Shown here piece after piece: positions 1 through 12,471 of a stretch of DNA of 64,000 nt. The position numbers were made by a program, and so were the translations under genes. The notes below the pieces were generated by a model. It was not told where the DNA came from, ran no database searches, and saw nothing but the letters and a program-made list of their open reading frames with translations. This stretch comes from Bradyrhizobium sp. CCGUVB4N (GTDB taxonomy: Bacteria > Pseudomonadota > Alphaproteobacteria > Rhizobiales > Xanthobacteraceae), in NCBI RefSeq assembly GCF_024199945.1, contig NZ_JANADP010000001.1:2728001-2792000 (forward strand), given 5' to 3'. How positions within the stretch are numbered: the first letter of the stretch is position 1; each line of letters starts with the position of its first letter.

Positions 1-1908
1 CACCCGGGCCTGCCCATGGGCATGGCCGACGTCGCGACCGTGCTGTTCTCGCGCTTCCTCAAATTCGACTCGGCACATCCGAACTGGCCGGATCGCGACC
101 GCTTCGTGCTCTCGGCCGGCCATGGCTCGATGCTGCTCTATGCGCTGCTGCATCTGACCGGCGGCGATGTCAGCCTCGACGACATCAAGGCGTTCCGGCA
201 ATGGGGCTCGAAGACGCCGGGCCATCCTGAATACGGCCACACGCCCGGCGTCGAGACCACGACCGGACCGCTGGGGCAGGGCATCGCGACGGCCGTGGGC
301 ATGGCGCTCGCCGAGCGTATGGCCAACGCGCGGCATGGTGACGGCCTCGTCGATCACTTCACCTACGTGATATCAGGTGATGGTTGCCTGATGGAGGGCA
401 TCAGCCAGGAGGCGATCTCGCTCGCAGGTCACCTCCAGCTCGGCCGCCTGATCGTGCTGTTCGACGACAACGGCATCTCGATCGATGGCCCGACGTCGCT
501 CGCAACTTCGGACGATCAACTGGCGCGCTTCGCCGCCTCCGGCTGGTCCGTCCGCCGCGTCGACGGGCACGATCCCGAGGCCGTTGCGCAGGCGATCGCA
601 GAGGAGCGCGAGAGCGCAAAGCCGTCCCTGATCGCCTGCCGCACGATCATCGGTTACGGCGCGCCGGATCGTCAGGGGACCGAGAAGGCGCATGGCGCGC
701 CGCTCGGCACCGAGCAGGCCGCGGCCGCACGGCGGGCACTCGGCTGGGACTATCAGCCCTTCGTCGTGCCGATCCCGGTGATGAAGGCGTGGCGGATGAT
801 CGGGCAGCGCGGGCAGGTGGATCGCCTGGCCTGGCTCGATCGCTACGAAGACGCGACGCCCGAGCAGCGTGAGCTCTTCATCGAGGGCAAGTCGGTTGCC
901 CTGCCGAACGCCTATGCCCAGGCCTCGGCGAAATTGCGCGAACGCTTTGCCACCGAGCGTCCGAAGCTTGCGACGCGGCAGGCCTCGCAGCAGGTGCTCG
1001 ATGGCATCGCGGGGACGATCCCCGGATTCGTCGGCGGCTCTGCGGACCTGACACATTCGAACCTGACGCATGCCAAGGCGCAGGTTCCGGTCAAGCGTGC
1101 CGCATTCGCTGGCGACTACATCCATTACGGCATTCGCGAGCACGGCATGGCGGCCGCGATGAACGGCCTCGCGCTGCATGGCGGCTTCATTCCCTATGGC
1201 GGCACGTTCCTCGCGTTCTCCGACTACAGCCGGCCGGCGATCCGTCTTGCGGCCCTGATGCGCCTGCGCGTCATCCATGTCATGACCCATGACTCCATCG
1301 GTCTCGGCGAGGATGGTCCGACGCATCAACCGGTCGAGCATCTCGCCGCGCTGCGCGTCATTCCGAACCTGCTCGTGTTCCGGCCCGCCGACGCGGTCGA
1401 GACGCTGGAAGCCTGGGATTGCGCGCTTGAGGCCGAGAATCGTCCCTCCGTGCTGTGCCTGTCGCGCCAGGCATTGCCGACCTTCCGCAGCGATGTCCGC
1501 GGCAGGAACCGGGTCGCGCGCGGCGCCTATGTGATCGTCTCGCCTGATGGCGGACGCGACGTGACGCTGATGGCGACCGGCTCGGAAGTCTCGATCGCGC
1601 TGGAGGCCTCTCGCCTGCTTGCAACAGAGCACGTCCGCGCCGCCGTCGTGTCGGCGCCCTGCTTTGCCCTGTTTGAGGAGCAACCCGACGACTATCGCGC
1701 CGCAGTTCTCGGCAACGCGCCGCGCGTGGGCATCGAGGCGGCCGTCGTCGGCGATTGGCATCGCTGGATCGGCGCGGAGGGCGAGTTCGTCGGCATGCGC
1801 GGCTTCGGTGCCTCGGCCCCGGCTCCGGTGCTCTACCGCGAGTTCGGCATCACGCCGCAAGGCGTCGCGGAAGCCGCCCGGCGGGCGATCGCCCGCGCTC
1901 GCAAGTAA
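1..1908 (+). CDS. cbbT: Transketolase, Calvin cycle (5' end outside window)
   Basis: Thiamine-diphosphate enzyme that moves two-carbon ketol units between sugar phosphates to regenerate ribulose bisphosphate. The frame is open from base 1 (residues HPGLPMGM), and the HPGLPMG motif normally lies about 30 residues into transketolases, so the true start is left of the window. Visible signatures are the TPP motif starting GDGCLMEG, the GHGSM loop, the [15 protein letters not shown] segment of the pyrimidine-binding domain and a C-terminal transketolase domain. cbbA follows 17 bp downstream, and cbbL, cbbS, cbbX and cbbE come after it. This context marks it as the cbb operon copy rather than a housekeeping tkt. 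Confidence 0.95.
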   Translation, partial: HPGLPMGMADVATVLFSRFLKFDSAHPNWPDRDRFVLSAGHGSMLLYALLHLTGGDVSLDDIKAFRQWGSKTPGHPEYGHTPGVETTTGPLGQGIATAVGMALAERMANARHGDGLVDHFTYVISGDGCLMEGISQEAISLAGHLQLGRLIVLFDDNGISIDGPTSLATSDDQLARFAASGWSVRRVDGHDPEAVAQAIAEERESAKPSLIACRTIIGYGAPDRQGTEKAHGAPLGTEQAAAARRALGWDYQPFVVPIPVMKAWRMIGQRGQVDRLAWLDRYEDATPEQRELFIEGKSVALPNAYAQASAKLRERFATERPKLATRQASQQVLDGIAGTIPGFVGGSADLTHSNLTHAKAQVPVKRAAFAGDYIHYGIREHGMAAAMNGLALHGGFIPYGGTFLAFSDYSRPAIRLAALMRLRVIHVMTHDSIGLGEDGPTHQPVEHLAALRVIPNLLVFRPADAVETLEAWDCALEAENRPSVLCLSRQALPTFRSDVRGRNRVARGAYVIVSPDGGRDVTLMATGSEVSIALEASRLLATEHVRAAVVSAPCFALFEEQPDDYRAAVLGNAPRVGIEAAVVGDWHRWIGAEGEFVGMRGFGASAPAPVLYREFGITPQGVAEAARRAIARARK

Positions 1909-1925
1909 TAACAGGAGGACTCTTC

Positions 1926-4501
<2,576 letters not shown>

Positions 4502-4512
4502 GGAGAAAGAAT

Positions 4513-4920
4513 ATGAAACTGACCCAGGGCTGCTTCTCGTTCCTGCCCGATCTGACTGACGACCAGATCTACAAGCAAGTGCAGTACTGTCTTGCCAACG
4601 GCTGGGCGGTGAACATCGAGTTCACCGACGACCCGCATCCCCGCAGCACCTATTGGGAGATGTGGGGCCTGCCGATGTTCGATCTCCAGGACGCCGCCGG
4701 CGTGATGATGGAGTTGGCCGAATGCCGCAGGGTGTACGGCGACCGCTACATCCGTGTCAGCGGCTTCGACTCGAGCCACGGCTGGGAATCGGTGCGGATC
4801 TCCTTCCTCGTCAACCGTCCGCCGCAGGAGGCCGAGTTCGAGTTGGTGCGGCAGGAGGTCGGCGGCCGCGCGATCCGCTACACCACCGTGCGCAAGCCCG
4901 CCGCCCACGCCTCGCAATAG
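4513..4920 (+). CDS. cbbS: RuBisCO small subunit
   Basis: Small subunit of form I RuBisCO, 135 residues, which caps the L8 core. It begins MKLTQGCFSFLPDLTDDQI, the typical red-type N-terminus, and has the long C-terminal extension (from about residue 100) that forms the central-pore beta structure in red-type enzymes. The start lies 7 bp after AGGAGA, in the short gap behind cbbL. Assignment is secure from sequence and position. Confidence 0.98.
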   Translation: MKLTQGCFSFLPDLTDDQIYKQVQYCLANGWAVNIEFTDDPHPRSTYWEMWGLPMFDLQDAAGVMMELAECRRVYGDRYIRVSGFDSSHGWESVRISFLVNRPPQEAEFELVRQEVGGRAIRYTTVRKPAAHASQ

Positions 4921-5019
4921 CCTCTCCCTTCCGCACGGAGCACTCCCTGCTCCGTTTCCTTGGCGGACCACTGCTTCGCCGCATCCCCCCGCGGCGAAGC
5001 TCTTTTCTTCGAGGTGCCC

Positions 5020-5952
5020 ATGCTCGACGTTCCCCATGCAGCAGCCGCTGAAGGCGGTGAGACCCATTTCGATCTTCGCAAGGAGGCCGAAGCGGCCGGG
5101 ATCACCGACACGCTGCAACAGCTCGAGCAGGAGCTGATCGGCCTGAAGCCGGTCAAGAGCCGGGTGCGCCAGATCGCGTCGCTCCTGCTGATCGAGCGCA
5201 TCCGCCAGCGTGCCGGCCTCGCTTCGGCGCCACCGACGCTGCACATGTCGTTCACCGGCAATCCCGGCACCGGCAAGACCACTGTGGCGTTGCGCATGGC
5301 GAAAATCCTGCACGGCCTTGGTTTCGTGCGGCGCGGACAGGTGATCTCGGTGACGCGCGACGATCTCGTCGGGCAATATATCGGCCACACCGCGCCGAAG
5401 ACCAAGGAGATCCTGAAGAAGGCGATGGGCGGCGTGCTCTTCATCGACGAGGCCTATTACCTGCACCGGCCCGACAACGAACGCGACTACGGCCAGGAGG
5501 CGATCGAGATCCTGCTCCAGGTGATGGAGAACCAGCGCGAGGACCTTGTGGTGATCCTCGCCGGCTATGGCGAGCGCATGACGAGCTTCTTCGCCTCCAA
5601 TCCCGGCTTCCGCTCGCGCATCGCCCATCACATCGAATTTCCGGATTATGCGGAAGCCGAGCTGCTGGTCATCGCCGAGCTGATGCTGAAGGAGCGTGGC
5701 TATCGCTTTTCGGCGGCGGCGCGCGAGGCGTTCGAGAAATACATTGCGCTGCGCCGGACCCAGCCGTTCTTCTCCAACGCGCGCTCGATCCGCAACGCGG
5801 TCGATCGCATTCGTCTGCGGCAGGCCGATCGCCTGGTGTCCGATCTCAATCGTATGCTCGACGTCGCCGACCTCGAGACGATCGATCCCATAGACGTCCT
5901 GGCGAGCCGTGTCTTCAGCGGCGGAGCCGATGCGCGGAGTGCAAAACCATGA
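5020..5952 (+). CDS. cbbX: Red-type RuBisCO activase CbbX
   Basis: AAA+ ATPase that pulls on the large-subunit C-terminus to release inhibitory sugar phosphates from red-type RuBisCO. Walker A GNPGTGKT lies near residues 80-87 and Walker [10 protein letters not shown] near 144; sensor residues follow. I place the start at MLDVPHAA (310 residues, the family length). The frame stays open upstream to 4960, but that extension has no family similarity that I recognise. The stop overlaps the start of cbbE in an ATGA junction, so translation is probably coupled. Confidence 0.95.
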   Translation: MLDVPHAAAAEGGETHFDLRKEAEAAGITDTLQQLEQELIGLKPVKSRVRQIASLLLIERIRQRAGLASAPPTLHMSFTGNPGTGKTTVALRMAKILHGLGFVRRGQVISVTRDDLVGQYIGHTAPKTKEILKKAMGGVLFIDEAYYLHRPDNERDYGQEAIEILLQVMENQREDLVVILAGYGERMTSFFASNPGFRSRIAHHIEFPDYAEAELLVIAELMLKERGYRFSAAAREAFEKYIALRRTQPFFSNARSIRNAVDRIRLRQADRLVSDLNRMLDVADLETIDPIDVLASRVFSGGADARSAKP

Positions 5953-6686
5953 CCAAGGAGATCGTGATCGCCCCCTCGATCCTGGCGGCGGATTTCGCCC
6001 GCCTCGGCGACGAGATCGCGGCAATCGATGCGGCCGGCGCGGACTGGATCCATTGCGACGTCATGGACGGCCACTTCGTGCCGAACATCAGCTTCGGCGC
6101 AGATGTCATCAAGGCGATCCGGCCGGCGACGAAGAAGGTGTTCGACGTGCACCTGATGATCGCGCCTGTCGATCCCTATCTGGAGGCGTTCGCGAAGGCG
6201 GGCGCCGACGTCATCACCGTCCATGCCGAGGCGGGGGCGCATCTCGACCGTTCGCTCCAGGCCATCCGCGCACTCGGCAAGAAGGCCGGCGTCAGCCTGT
6301 GTCCGGCGACGCCCGAGAGCGCGATCGAATATGTGCTCGATCGTCTGGATCTCGTGCTGGTGATGACGGTCAACCCGGGTTTCGGCGGCCAGTCCTTTCT
6401 CGAATCCCAGCTCGAGAAGATCGCGCGGATTCGAAGCATGATCGGCGAGCGGCCGATCCGGCTCGAGGTCGACGGCGGCGTCACGCGTGACAATGCGGCT
6501 GCTGTCGCCGCTGCGGGGGCTGACACGCTGGTGGCCGGTTCCGCTGTGTTCCGCGGCAAGAGCAGTGCCGATTATGCCGCCAACATCGCGGCCATTCGCG
6601 TTGCCGCGGAATCCGGCCGGGTTCCGAAACGGCAGGATAATTCCTCGCTGCCGATGCGGGTCGGAGAGAGTGCGTTGATCCGGTAG
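5949..6686 (+). CDS. cbbE: Ribulose-phosphate 3-epimerase
   Basis: Interconverts ribulose 5-phosphate and xylulose 5-phosphate; TIM barrel, 245 residues. Catalytic and metal motifs are present: APSILAADF at the N-terminus, [12 protein letters not shown] near 36-47, DVHLMI near 66, [10 protein letters not shown] near 140 and EVDGGV near 175. Last gene of the cbb operon, with its ATG overlapping the cbbX stop. It is followed by 268 bp without a gene and a weak hairpin, consistent with the operon end. Confidence 0.95.
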   Translation: MTKEIVIAPSILAADFARLGDEIAAIDAAGADWIHCDVMDGHFVPNISFGADVIKAIRPATKKVFDVHLMIAPVDPYLEAFAKAGADVITVHAEAGAHLDRSLQAIRALGKKAGVSLCPATPESAIEYVLDRLDLVLVMTVNPGFGGQSFLESQLEKIARIRSMIGERPIRLEVDGGVTRDNAAAVAAAGADTLVAGSAVFRGKSSADYAANIAAIRVAAESGRVPKRQDNSSLPMRVGESALIR

Positions 6687-6746
6687 ACTACGGATGATGA
6701 GACCGGTGATGCCGCCGTCGCTGCTCCGGTTGCGCCGAGGCGTGCC

Positions 6747-6775
6747 ACATTTCTCCGGGGTTCCACGGAGAATGT
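6747..6775 (+). terminator. Hairpin after the cbb operon (weak terminator candidate)
   Basis: Arms ACATTTCTCCG and CGGAGAATGT pair over 10 bp with one bulged base around an 8-base loop, 60 bp after the cbbE stop. There is no U-run after it, so it may only protect the mRNA end or work with Rho. Confidence 0.35.
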
Positions 6776-6954
6776 TGAACAAGCCAATCAATCGTTTCAG
6801 GCCGGAGTAACCAACGCGCCCGAGACGAAGATTCGATTAACACCCACGCAATGCGAGGTATCGCAGTCTCCGGTTCAGGAATGCGAGAGAGCGTGGGGAT
6901 GCTGATCCAGGATACCTGCAGGCATGAGGCCTGCACGCGGCGAGAGGCGATGGC

Positions 6955-8811
6955 ATGAGCATGCATCGCTTGTTCGCCGAGCAGCTTCGCTGCGCCACGG
7001 ACGCAACCGGACAGGTCGACGTCGTCAAGCTGGGCGAGCTCGTCAGCGCGGCCTATGAGGTCAGCGATCGCGAGCGGCAGCGGATGATCGATGCACGCGC
7101 GCAGACGCATGATGAGGTCGCGCAGGATCTGCTGCGGACCCAGGAATTCCTCGATACCATCGTCGAGAACATCCCGATCGCTGTGTTCGCGAAGTGCGCG
7201 AAGGATTCGCGCTACATCCTGCTCAATCGCGCCGGCGAGGACCATTACGGCGTGCCTCGCGAGCAGATGCTCGGCAGGACGCCCGAGGAGATTTTCCCGG
7301 CTGAGGTCGCCCGCATGGTCAACGAGCAGGACCGCCGCGTCGTCGCCAGCGGCATGCCGATGTTCCTTGAGGAGCACCTGCTCGAGATCGGCGTCAAGGG
7401 CCACGACCGCGTCGTCAATTCGCGCAAGATGCTGATCAGCGATGATGCCGGCGATCCGCAATATCTGGTCGGCGTGATCGAGGACGTCACCGAGCGCGTC
7501 AATACGCAGGAGCGCATCAGCCACCTCGCGCATCACGACGCGCTGACCGACTTGCCGAACCGCAGCGCATTCAATGCGGCGCTGGGCGAGCGGCTGCAGC
7601 GCGCGCAGCAGGCGTCGGCCGGTTTTGCGGTGCTCAGCCTCGATCTCGACCGCTTCAAGGACGTCAACGAGTTGTTCGGCCATCCGGTCGGCGACATGAT
7701 GATGCGCGCGGCGGCCGAGCGGCTCGCTGCGGAAGCAGATGGGGCCTTCGTCGCCCGTATCGGCGGTGACGAGTTCATGATCCTGATGCCGGACGATGTC
7801 TGCCGTGAAGAGGTGCTTGCGACCGGCGAGCGGCTGGTCGAGGCGATCGGCAACGAGCTCGAGGTCGACGACTATCTCTCCCATGTCGGCCTCAGCGTCG
7901 GCATCGCGCTCTATCCCAATGACGGCGTGGATGCGGCAACGCTGCTCGCCAATGCCGATTCCGCGCTGTATCGCGCCAAGCGCGAGGGCCGGGGCAGGGT
8001 GTGCTTCTTCGAATCCGAGATGGATCGGGAACTGCGCGATCGCAGGCTGCTGCTGCACGATCTGCGGCAGGCCGTCGAGCAGAACGAGCTCCTGCTCTAC
8101 TTCCAGCCGCAGGCGCGGATGGACGGCGAGATCATCGGCTTCGAGGCGCTGTTGCGCTGGCATCATCCGACCCGCGGCATCGTGCAGCCGGACCAGTTCA
8201 TCCCGCTGGCCGAAGAGAACGGGCTGATCATCCAGATCGGCGAATGGGTCTTGCGCGAGGCGTGCCGCGAGGCCGCGTCCTGGCCGCGGCCGCTGCAGGT
8301 CGCGGTCAATCTGTCGCCGGTTCAGTTCCAGACCGGCGACCTCGAACGGTCGATCCACCGGATCCTGTTGGAGACGGGACTTGCGCCGACACGGCTCGCG
8401 GTCGAGATCACGGAGGGCGTGCTGATCGGCGATTTCGCCCGCGCGCTCAATCTGCTGCGGCGGCTGAAGGCGCTCGGCATCCGTATCGCGATGGATGATT
8501 TCGGCACCGGGTACTCGTCGCTGTCCTATCTCCAGTCGTTCCCGTTCGACAAGATCAAGATCGACCGCAGCTTCATCTCCAATCTCGAGGCGACGCCGAA
8601 GTCGGCCGAGATCGTTCGTGCGGTCCTGAGCCTGGCGCACGCCCTGCACATCCCAGTCGTCGCGGAAGGGGTGGAGACGGAGGCGCAGCGTGCCTTCCTC
8701 GAGTGCGAGGCCTGCGAGGAAATGCAGGGTTATCTGATCGGCCGGCCCGAACCGATCGAACGCTATTTCGATTTGATCGGCATCAACGTCGAACGCCGCC
8801 GTTACGCCTAA
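6955..8811 (+). CDS. PAS-GGDEF-EAL cyclic-di-GMP protein
   Basis: Predicted bifunctional diguanylate cyclase/phosphodiesterase, 618 residues, without an obvious transmembrane segment, so probably cytosolic. Order: an N-terminal region of about 60 residues, a PAS domain with PAC motif (about 60-185, FLDTIVENIPIAVF start), GGDEF (about 185-350, intact GGDEF signature in RIGGDEFMIL), then EAL (about 360-610, intact EALLRWHHP, DDFGTGYSSL and VAEGVE). Both catalytic signatures are complete, but no RxxD inhibitory site precedes GGDEF. Both activities are inferred from motifs; which one dominates cannot be told. It stands alone between the cbb operon and a tiny gene. Confidence 0.9.
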   Translation: MSMHRLFAEQLRCATDATGQVDVVKLGELVSAAYEVSDRERQRMIDARAQTHDEVAQDLLRTQEFLDTIVENIPIAVFAKCAKDSRYILLNRAGEDHYGVPREQMLGRTPEEIFPAEVARMVNEQDRRVVASGMPMFLEEHLLEIGVKGHDRVVNSRKMLISDDAGDPQYLVGVIEDVTERVNTQERISHLAHHDALTDLPNRSAFNAALGERLQRAQQASAGFAVLSLDLDRFKDVNELFGHPVGDMMMRAAAERLAAEADGAFVARIGGDEFMILMPDDVCREEVLATGERLVEAIGNELEVDDYLSHVGLSVGIALYPNDGVDAATLLANADSALYRAKREGRGRVCFFESEMDRELRDRRLLLHDLRQAVEQNELLLYFQPQARMDGEIIGFEALLRWHHPTRGIVQPDQFIPLAEENGLIIQIGEWVLREACREAASWPRPLQVAVNLSPVQFQTGDLERSIHRILLETGLAPTRLAVEITEGVLIGDFARALNLLRRLKALGIRIAMDDFGTGYSSLSYLQSFPFDKIKIDRSFISNLEATPKSAEIVRAVLSLAHALHIPVVAEGVETEAQRAFLECEACEEMQGYLIGRPEPIERYFDLIGINVERRRYA

Positions 8812-8987
8812 ACCCATCGTGAGTTTCAGGCTCGAGTTCGCCCGATAGGAACCAATGTGCGTCGTCCGGTTTCCCTAGAGTTAACCAAGGTTAAGCCGGC
8901 TGTGTACGCAGAAAATGTTTTGCACAACCGCCATCGGCGTGACGCAAATCAGGATAATAAGCCCGTGTGAATGCGAGGGAGGGTCTC

Positions 8988-9200
8988 ATGGAGAACGTAC
9001 GTCGCTACCGCGCGCTGGCGTCCCTCTGTCGCCAGCAGGCGGCCTATCGGCCGCTCCAGAACTGGCAGCTGCTCGGCCAGGCCGAACATTTCGAATATCT
9101 TGCCGAGATCGCGCTGAAGGCGCATTTCGACGCGTGCAATGCGCAACGCGAAGACGACGCCATCGCAGCCGCCGCATGGGAGCGACCCGCCGCGGCGTGA
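8988..9200 (+). CDS. Small conserved hypothetical protein
   Basis: 70 residues, beginning MENVRRYRALASLCRQQAAY. The ATG is chosen over an in-frame GTG at 8967 because AGGGAGG lies 4-10 bp before it. The product is soluble, mostly helical and alanine-rich at its C-terminus. I recognise it only as the kind of small protein of unknown function common in Bradyrhizobium. A GGAAC-N15-GGTT string 120 bp upstream is too poorly spaced to call as a promoter. Confidence 0.7.
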   Translation: MENVRRYRALASLCRQQAAYRPLQNWQLLGQAEHFEYLAEIALKAHFDACNAQREDDAIAAAAWERPAAA

Positions 9201-9222
9201 GCGTGGGTCCGTTCCGCCTTCG

Positions 9223-10059
9223 CTAGTGCGACATCAGGGTCGGGACCGTCATGGCTTCCAGCATGGCGCGGGTGACGCCGCCGAGAAAGCGCTCATGCAA
9301 TCGGGAATGGCCGTAGCCGCCCATCACCAGCACATCGAGGCTCTCGTCCGCCGCCAATGACAGGATGGTGGGCTGGATATTGGCGCGCGTGGCCGAAAGG
9401 CTGTCCGTGCGCGTCGACAGGCCGCGGCGGCCCAGATGTTTCGCCAGATTGCTCGCGGAAGCCTCCTCGGGAGCGGTGTCGGACTCGTTGATCGCAATGA
9501 TCACGATCTCCTCGGCGCGTGCCAGCAATGGCGCTGCGTCGCGCATCGCGCGGCTCGCAAGCCGGCTGCCATCCCAGCAGATGCCGACCCGCTTCGCCCT
9601 GAATGTCCCGCGGAAGGTGTGGGGAAGGAACAACACCGGACCGCCCGCCTGGAACAGGATTTCGCCCGGCACGTCGTTGTCGAACGACGCCAGCGCCGGA
9701 TCGGGCTGGAGCACGATGCTGAGATCATGCAGCCGTGCCATTTCGCCGAGCGAGGCGGCTGCATCGACCGGGATCGCACCGAGCGGGTGGCAGGTATAGG
9801 AGATCCCGGCGATGGCCGCTCCGCTTCTGAATACCGCGAGCGCCGCCTCGGCCCGTTCCATCGCGCGCTCGCGTTCCATCTCGAACACGGCTGCCACGGC
9901 AGCACCGCCCTCCATGGCATAAGCAGCCGTGCCCGCGACATAGCCAACGGCGATCGCGTCGATGTGGGCGTTGAGCTTGGCCGCAAGCGAGATCGAGCCG
10001 TCGATCAGGGCGCGCATCGGGCGCTCGGTCGGAATATGGACGAGAATATCCTTGTACAT
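9223..10059 (-). CDS. Universal stress protein, UspA family
   Basis: 278 residues containing two Usp-like halves. The C-terminal half has the nucleotide-binding loop MGGYGHSRLHERFLGGVT. The start MYKDILVHIPTE is chosen because GGAGG lies just upstream and nothing before it resembles the family. Proteins of this type are cytosolic and often induced by low oxygen or stationary phase. A perfect TTGA-N6-TCAA dyad centred about 70 bp upstream of the start fits control by a FixK/FNR-type regulator. Confidence 0.9.
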   Translation of the reverse strand: MYKDILVHIPTERPMRALIDGSISLAAKLNAHIDAIAVGYVAGTAAYAMEGGAAVAAVFEMERERAMERAEAALAVFRSGAAIAGISYTCHPLGAIPVDAAASLGEMARLHDLSIVLQPDPALASFDNDVPGEILFQAGGPVLFLPHTFRGTFRAKRVGICWDGSRLASRAMRDAAPLLARAEEIVIIAINESDTAPEEASASNLAKHLGRRGLSTRTDSLSATRANIQPTILSLAADESLDVLVMGGYGHSRLHERFLGGVTRAMLEAMTVPTLMSH

Positions 10060-10121
10060 GGTGCGCCTCCGATGGCCATCATCCAATGGGCGCAGTTTTT
10101 CACTGCGCGGGGGGGCTCGCG

Positions 10122-10135
10122 TTGAGCTGCATCAA
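10122..10135 (-). promoter_or_regulatory. FixK/FNR-type box upstream of the usp gene
   Basis: TTGAGCTGCATCAA is a perfect TTGA-N6-TCAA dyad, the pattern bound by FixK/FNR proteins in rhizobia. Its centre is about 70 bp before the usp start. With activation at -41.5 the transcript would begin near 10087 and leave a leader of about 28 bases. Confidence 0.6.
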
Positions 10136-10225
10136 GTGCGCGGCGAGGAAATTTAGCCTGCGGCCGCCCGCCGCGCTTTCTTTGCCAAGATTTAATCGCG
10201 TGGACGGGACGCCGTAAGGTGACGG

Positions 10226-10265
10226 TGTCCATGTTGGGTGCAAGGCGACTTACCCAACATGGACA
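10226..10265 (+). promoter_or_regulatory. Perfect 14-bp inverted repeat before degP-like gene
   Basis: TGTCCATGTTGGGT (10226-10239) and ACCCAACATGGACA (10252-10265) are exact reverse complements around a 12-base loop and end 7 bp before the protease ATG. The right arm contains the only Shine-Dalgarno-like GGA, so in RNA the hairpin would hide the ribosome site; in DNA it could be an operator. No U-run follows. Confidence 0.6.
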
Positions 10266-10272
10266 TTTCGAC

Positions 10273-11820
10273 ATGATCGATCGCGTCAATTCCGACACCA
10301 AAAGCACCCGTACAATTCTCAGGCCGCGCCGGCTCGCGCTGCTCGGCACTGTGGCCGCGCTTGGCGTGGCCGTGCTGGCTGCGTCTCCGGCTTCGACGCC
10401 GTTCGGCGTGAACTCCCTGATTTCGCCGGCGCAGGCCGCTGAGAGCGCCGCGACGCCGCCGGGCTTCGGCGACCTCGTCAGCAAGGTCAAGCCCGCCGTT
10501 ATCTCGGTGCGGGTGAAGATCGACCAGGACAACGACAAGAGCGCGATGCTGCAGCAGAACCGGATGGATCAGGACGAGGATTCTCCGTTCGACCAGTTCC
10601 AGCGGCAGTTCGGCTTCCGCGGCCAGGGTGGCATGAATGGCATGCCGCGCCAGCGCCACCAGGTGATCACGGGCGAGGGCTCCGGCTTCTTTATCTCGGC
10701 CGACGGCTATGCCGTGACCAACAACCATGTCGTCGACCACGCCGAGTCCGTGCAGGTGACGATGGATGATGGCACGATCTACACCGCGAAGGTGGTCGGC
10801 ACCGATCCGAAGACCGACCTCGCGCTGATCAAGGTCGACGGCAAGAAGGACTTCCCGTTCGTGAAATTCTCCGACCAGAAGCCGCGGATCGGCGACTGGG
10901 TGGTCGCGGTCGGCAATCCCTTCGGCCTCGGCGGCACGGTGACGGCCGGTATCGTCTCGGCCAGCGGCCGCGACATCGGCAACGGTCCCTATGACGACTA
11001 CATCCAGATCGATGCGCCGATCAACAAGGGCAATTCCGGCGGTCCGGCCTTCGACATGAACGGCAACGTGATCGGCGTGAACACCGCGATCTTCTCGCCC
11101 TCGGGCGGCTCGGTCGGCATCGGCTTCGATATTCCGTCCTCGACCGCCAAGCTCGTGGTCGCGCAGCTCAAGGACAAGGGTGCCGTCACCCGTGGCTGGC
11201 TCGGTGTGCAGGTGCAGCCGGTGACCGCGGAGATCGCCGACAGCCTCGGCCTGAAGGCGGCGCGCGGCGCCATCGTCGACAACCCGCAGGATGGCAGCCC
11301 GGCAGCGAAGGCCGGCATCGAGGCGGGCGACGTCATCACCGCCGTCAACGGGACCGAGATCAAGGACTCACGCGATCTCGCCCGCACCATCGCCACGCTG
11401 GCGCCGGGCACGTCCGTAAAGCTCGACGTCGTTCACAAGGGCGACACCAAGACGGTGACGCTCGCGCTCGGCGAACTGCCGAACGAGCGGCAGGCCAAAG
11501 GAGGCGATAGGTCTGGTGACGGCAAGGCACAGCAGGCTCCCGGTACGCCGCGCCTCGGCCTCAGCCTGGCACCGGCCGGCGAGGTCCAGGGCGCAGGTCA
11601 GAAGGGCGTCGTGGTCACCGAGGTCGACCCGCAGGGACCGGCAGCGCAGCGCGGCATCCAGACCGGCGACGTCATCCTCAATGTCGGCGGCAAGGCGGTC
11701 GCCAATGTCGGTGACGTCCGTTCCGAGCTGGCGCAGGCCAAATCGTCCGGCAAGAACAGCGTGCTGCTGCAGGTGAAGAGCGCTGAGGCGACCCGCTTCG
11801 TCGCGGTGCCGCTCGCCTGA
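10273..11820 (+). CDS. degP: Do-type periplasmic serine protease/chaperone
   Basis: HtrA/DegP-family protease degrading misfolded periplasmic proteins; 515 residues from the ATG chosen here. An N-terminal hydrophobic stretch ending near AQAA (about residues 18-55) gives a signal peptide. The trypsin-like domain has its triad in NNHVVD, KTDLALIK and GNSGGPAF, and two PDZ domains follow (about 290-385 and 415-510). A GTG frame extension to 10219 would run through the inverted repeat and is not preferred. It is followed 25 bp on by a strong intrinsic terminator, so it is transcribed alone. DegQ-type paralogues cannot be told apart by eye. Confidence 0.92.
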   Translation: MIDRVNSDTKSTRTILRPRRLALLGTVAALGVAVLAASPASTPFGVNSLISPAQAAESAATPPGFGDLVSKVKPAVISVRVKIDQDNDKSAMLQQNRMDQDEDSPFDQFQRQFGFRGQGGMNGMPRQRHQVITGEGSGFFISADGYAVTNNHVVDHAESVQVTMDDGTIYTAKVVGTDPKTDLALIKVDGKKDFPFVKFSDQKPRIGDWVVAVGNPFGLGGTVTAGIVSASGRDIGNGPYDDYIQIDAPINKGNSGGPAFDMNGNVIGVNTAIFSPSGGSVGIGFDIPSSTAKLVVAQLKDKGAVTRGWLGVQVQPVTAEIADSLGLKAARGAIVDNPQDGSPAAKAGIEAGDVITAVNGTEIKDSRDLARTIATLAPGTSVKLDVVHKGDTKTVTLALGELPNERQAKGGDRSGDGKAQQAPGTPRLGLSLAPAGEVQGAGQKGVVVTEVDPQGPAAQRGIQTGDVILNVGGKAVANVGDVRSELAQAKSSGKNSVLLQVKSAEATRFVAVPLA

Positions 11821-11844
11821 TTTCCGGATCCCGACGGCAAATTC

Positions 11845-11871
11845 AAAAGGCGGCCTGCGGGCCGCCTTTTT
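11845..11871 (+). terminator. Intrinsic terminator of degP-like gene
   Basis: AAAAGGCGGCC and GGCCGCCTTTT form an 11-bp stem with a four-base loop followed by a T-run, 25 bp after the stop. Confidence 0.9.
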
Positions 11872-12096
11872 CGTGCATACCTCTCGAGATACCCACAGGC
11901 TGTCGATAACATTCTCGTTAACGGCAGCATTGGTGACGGGTTCGTCCGAAAAAGCCGCGTTCGCTCGTCAGACTTTGGAATCGCGTGTTGTGCCTTGGCG
12001 GCAATGACGGCGCCGAGGCAAATTGCTGGAGTGGAACTTCGGACGTCCGGCTGCTTTGTGGAACCGGCCGGTGGTCCGCATTTGATCGGTGCCGAC

Positions 12097-12459
12097 ATGG
12101 ATCGATTGAAGCTCTCGCTGAAGCTTGCGCTGCTGCTGGCGCCACTCGTGCTGTCGACCGGAAATGCCTTGGGGCGCGACGACGGCCGCTTCACCGACTC
12201 ACCGCTAAAACCCTGGTTCGACAGCCTGCGCAGCCATCTCGGTCCATGCTGTTCGGACGCGGACGGCGTTGCCGTCGCCGATCCCGACTGGGACTCGCAC
12301 AATGGGCATTACCGGGTTCGTCTTGACGGGGAGTGGGTCGAGGTCCCCGACGAAGCCGTGATTACCGAGCCGAACCGCGCCGGTCGCACCATGGTCTGGC
12401 CGGTCAAGACAGCGTTCGGCGTTTCGATTCGCTGCTTCATGCCCGGCAGCATGATCTGA
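12097..12459 (+). CDS. Secreted hypothetical protein
   Basis: 120 residues beginning MDRLKLSLKLALLLAPLVLS, a clear signal peptide with cleavage near NALG/RDDG. The mature part has a Cys pair (GPCCSD) and one later Cys (RCFMP) and is rich in Trp and Asp, suggesting a small disulphide-containing periplasmic protein. I know no function. The frame runs upstream to 11995, but that part lacks a signal sequence and the internal ATG gives a canonical one. No strong Shine-Dalgarno is visible. Confidence 0.7.
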   Translation: MDRLKLSLKLALLLAPLVLSTGNALGRDDGRFTDSPLKPWFDSLRSHLGPCCSDADGVAVADPDWDSHNGHYRVRLDGEWVEVPDEAVITEPNRAGRTMVWPVKTAFGVSIRCFMPGSMI

Positions 12460-12471
12460 CGCCGGGCGGCG

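Noticed and set aside
6688..8817. 709-codon minus-strand ORF over the GGDEF-EAL gene
   Set aside because: Shadow of the plus-strand gene, which has intact GGDEF and EAL motifs.
8848..8871. EcfG promoter before the 8988 gene
   Set aside because: GGAAC and GGTT are 15 bases apart, one short of the usual spacing, and the site is 117 bp from the start codon.
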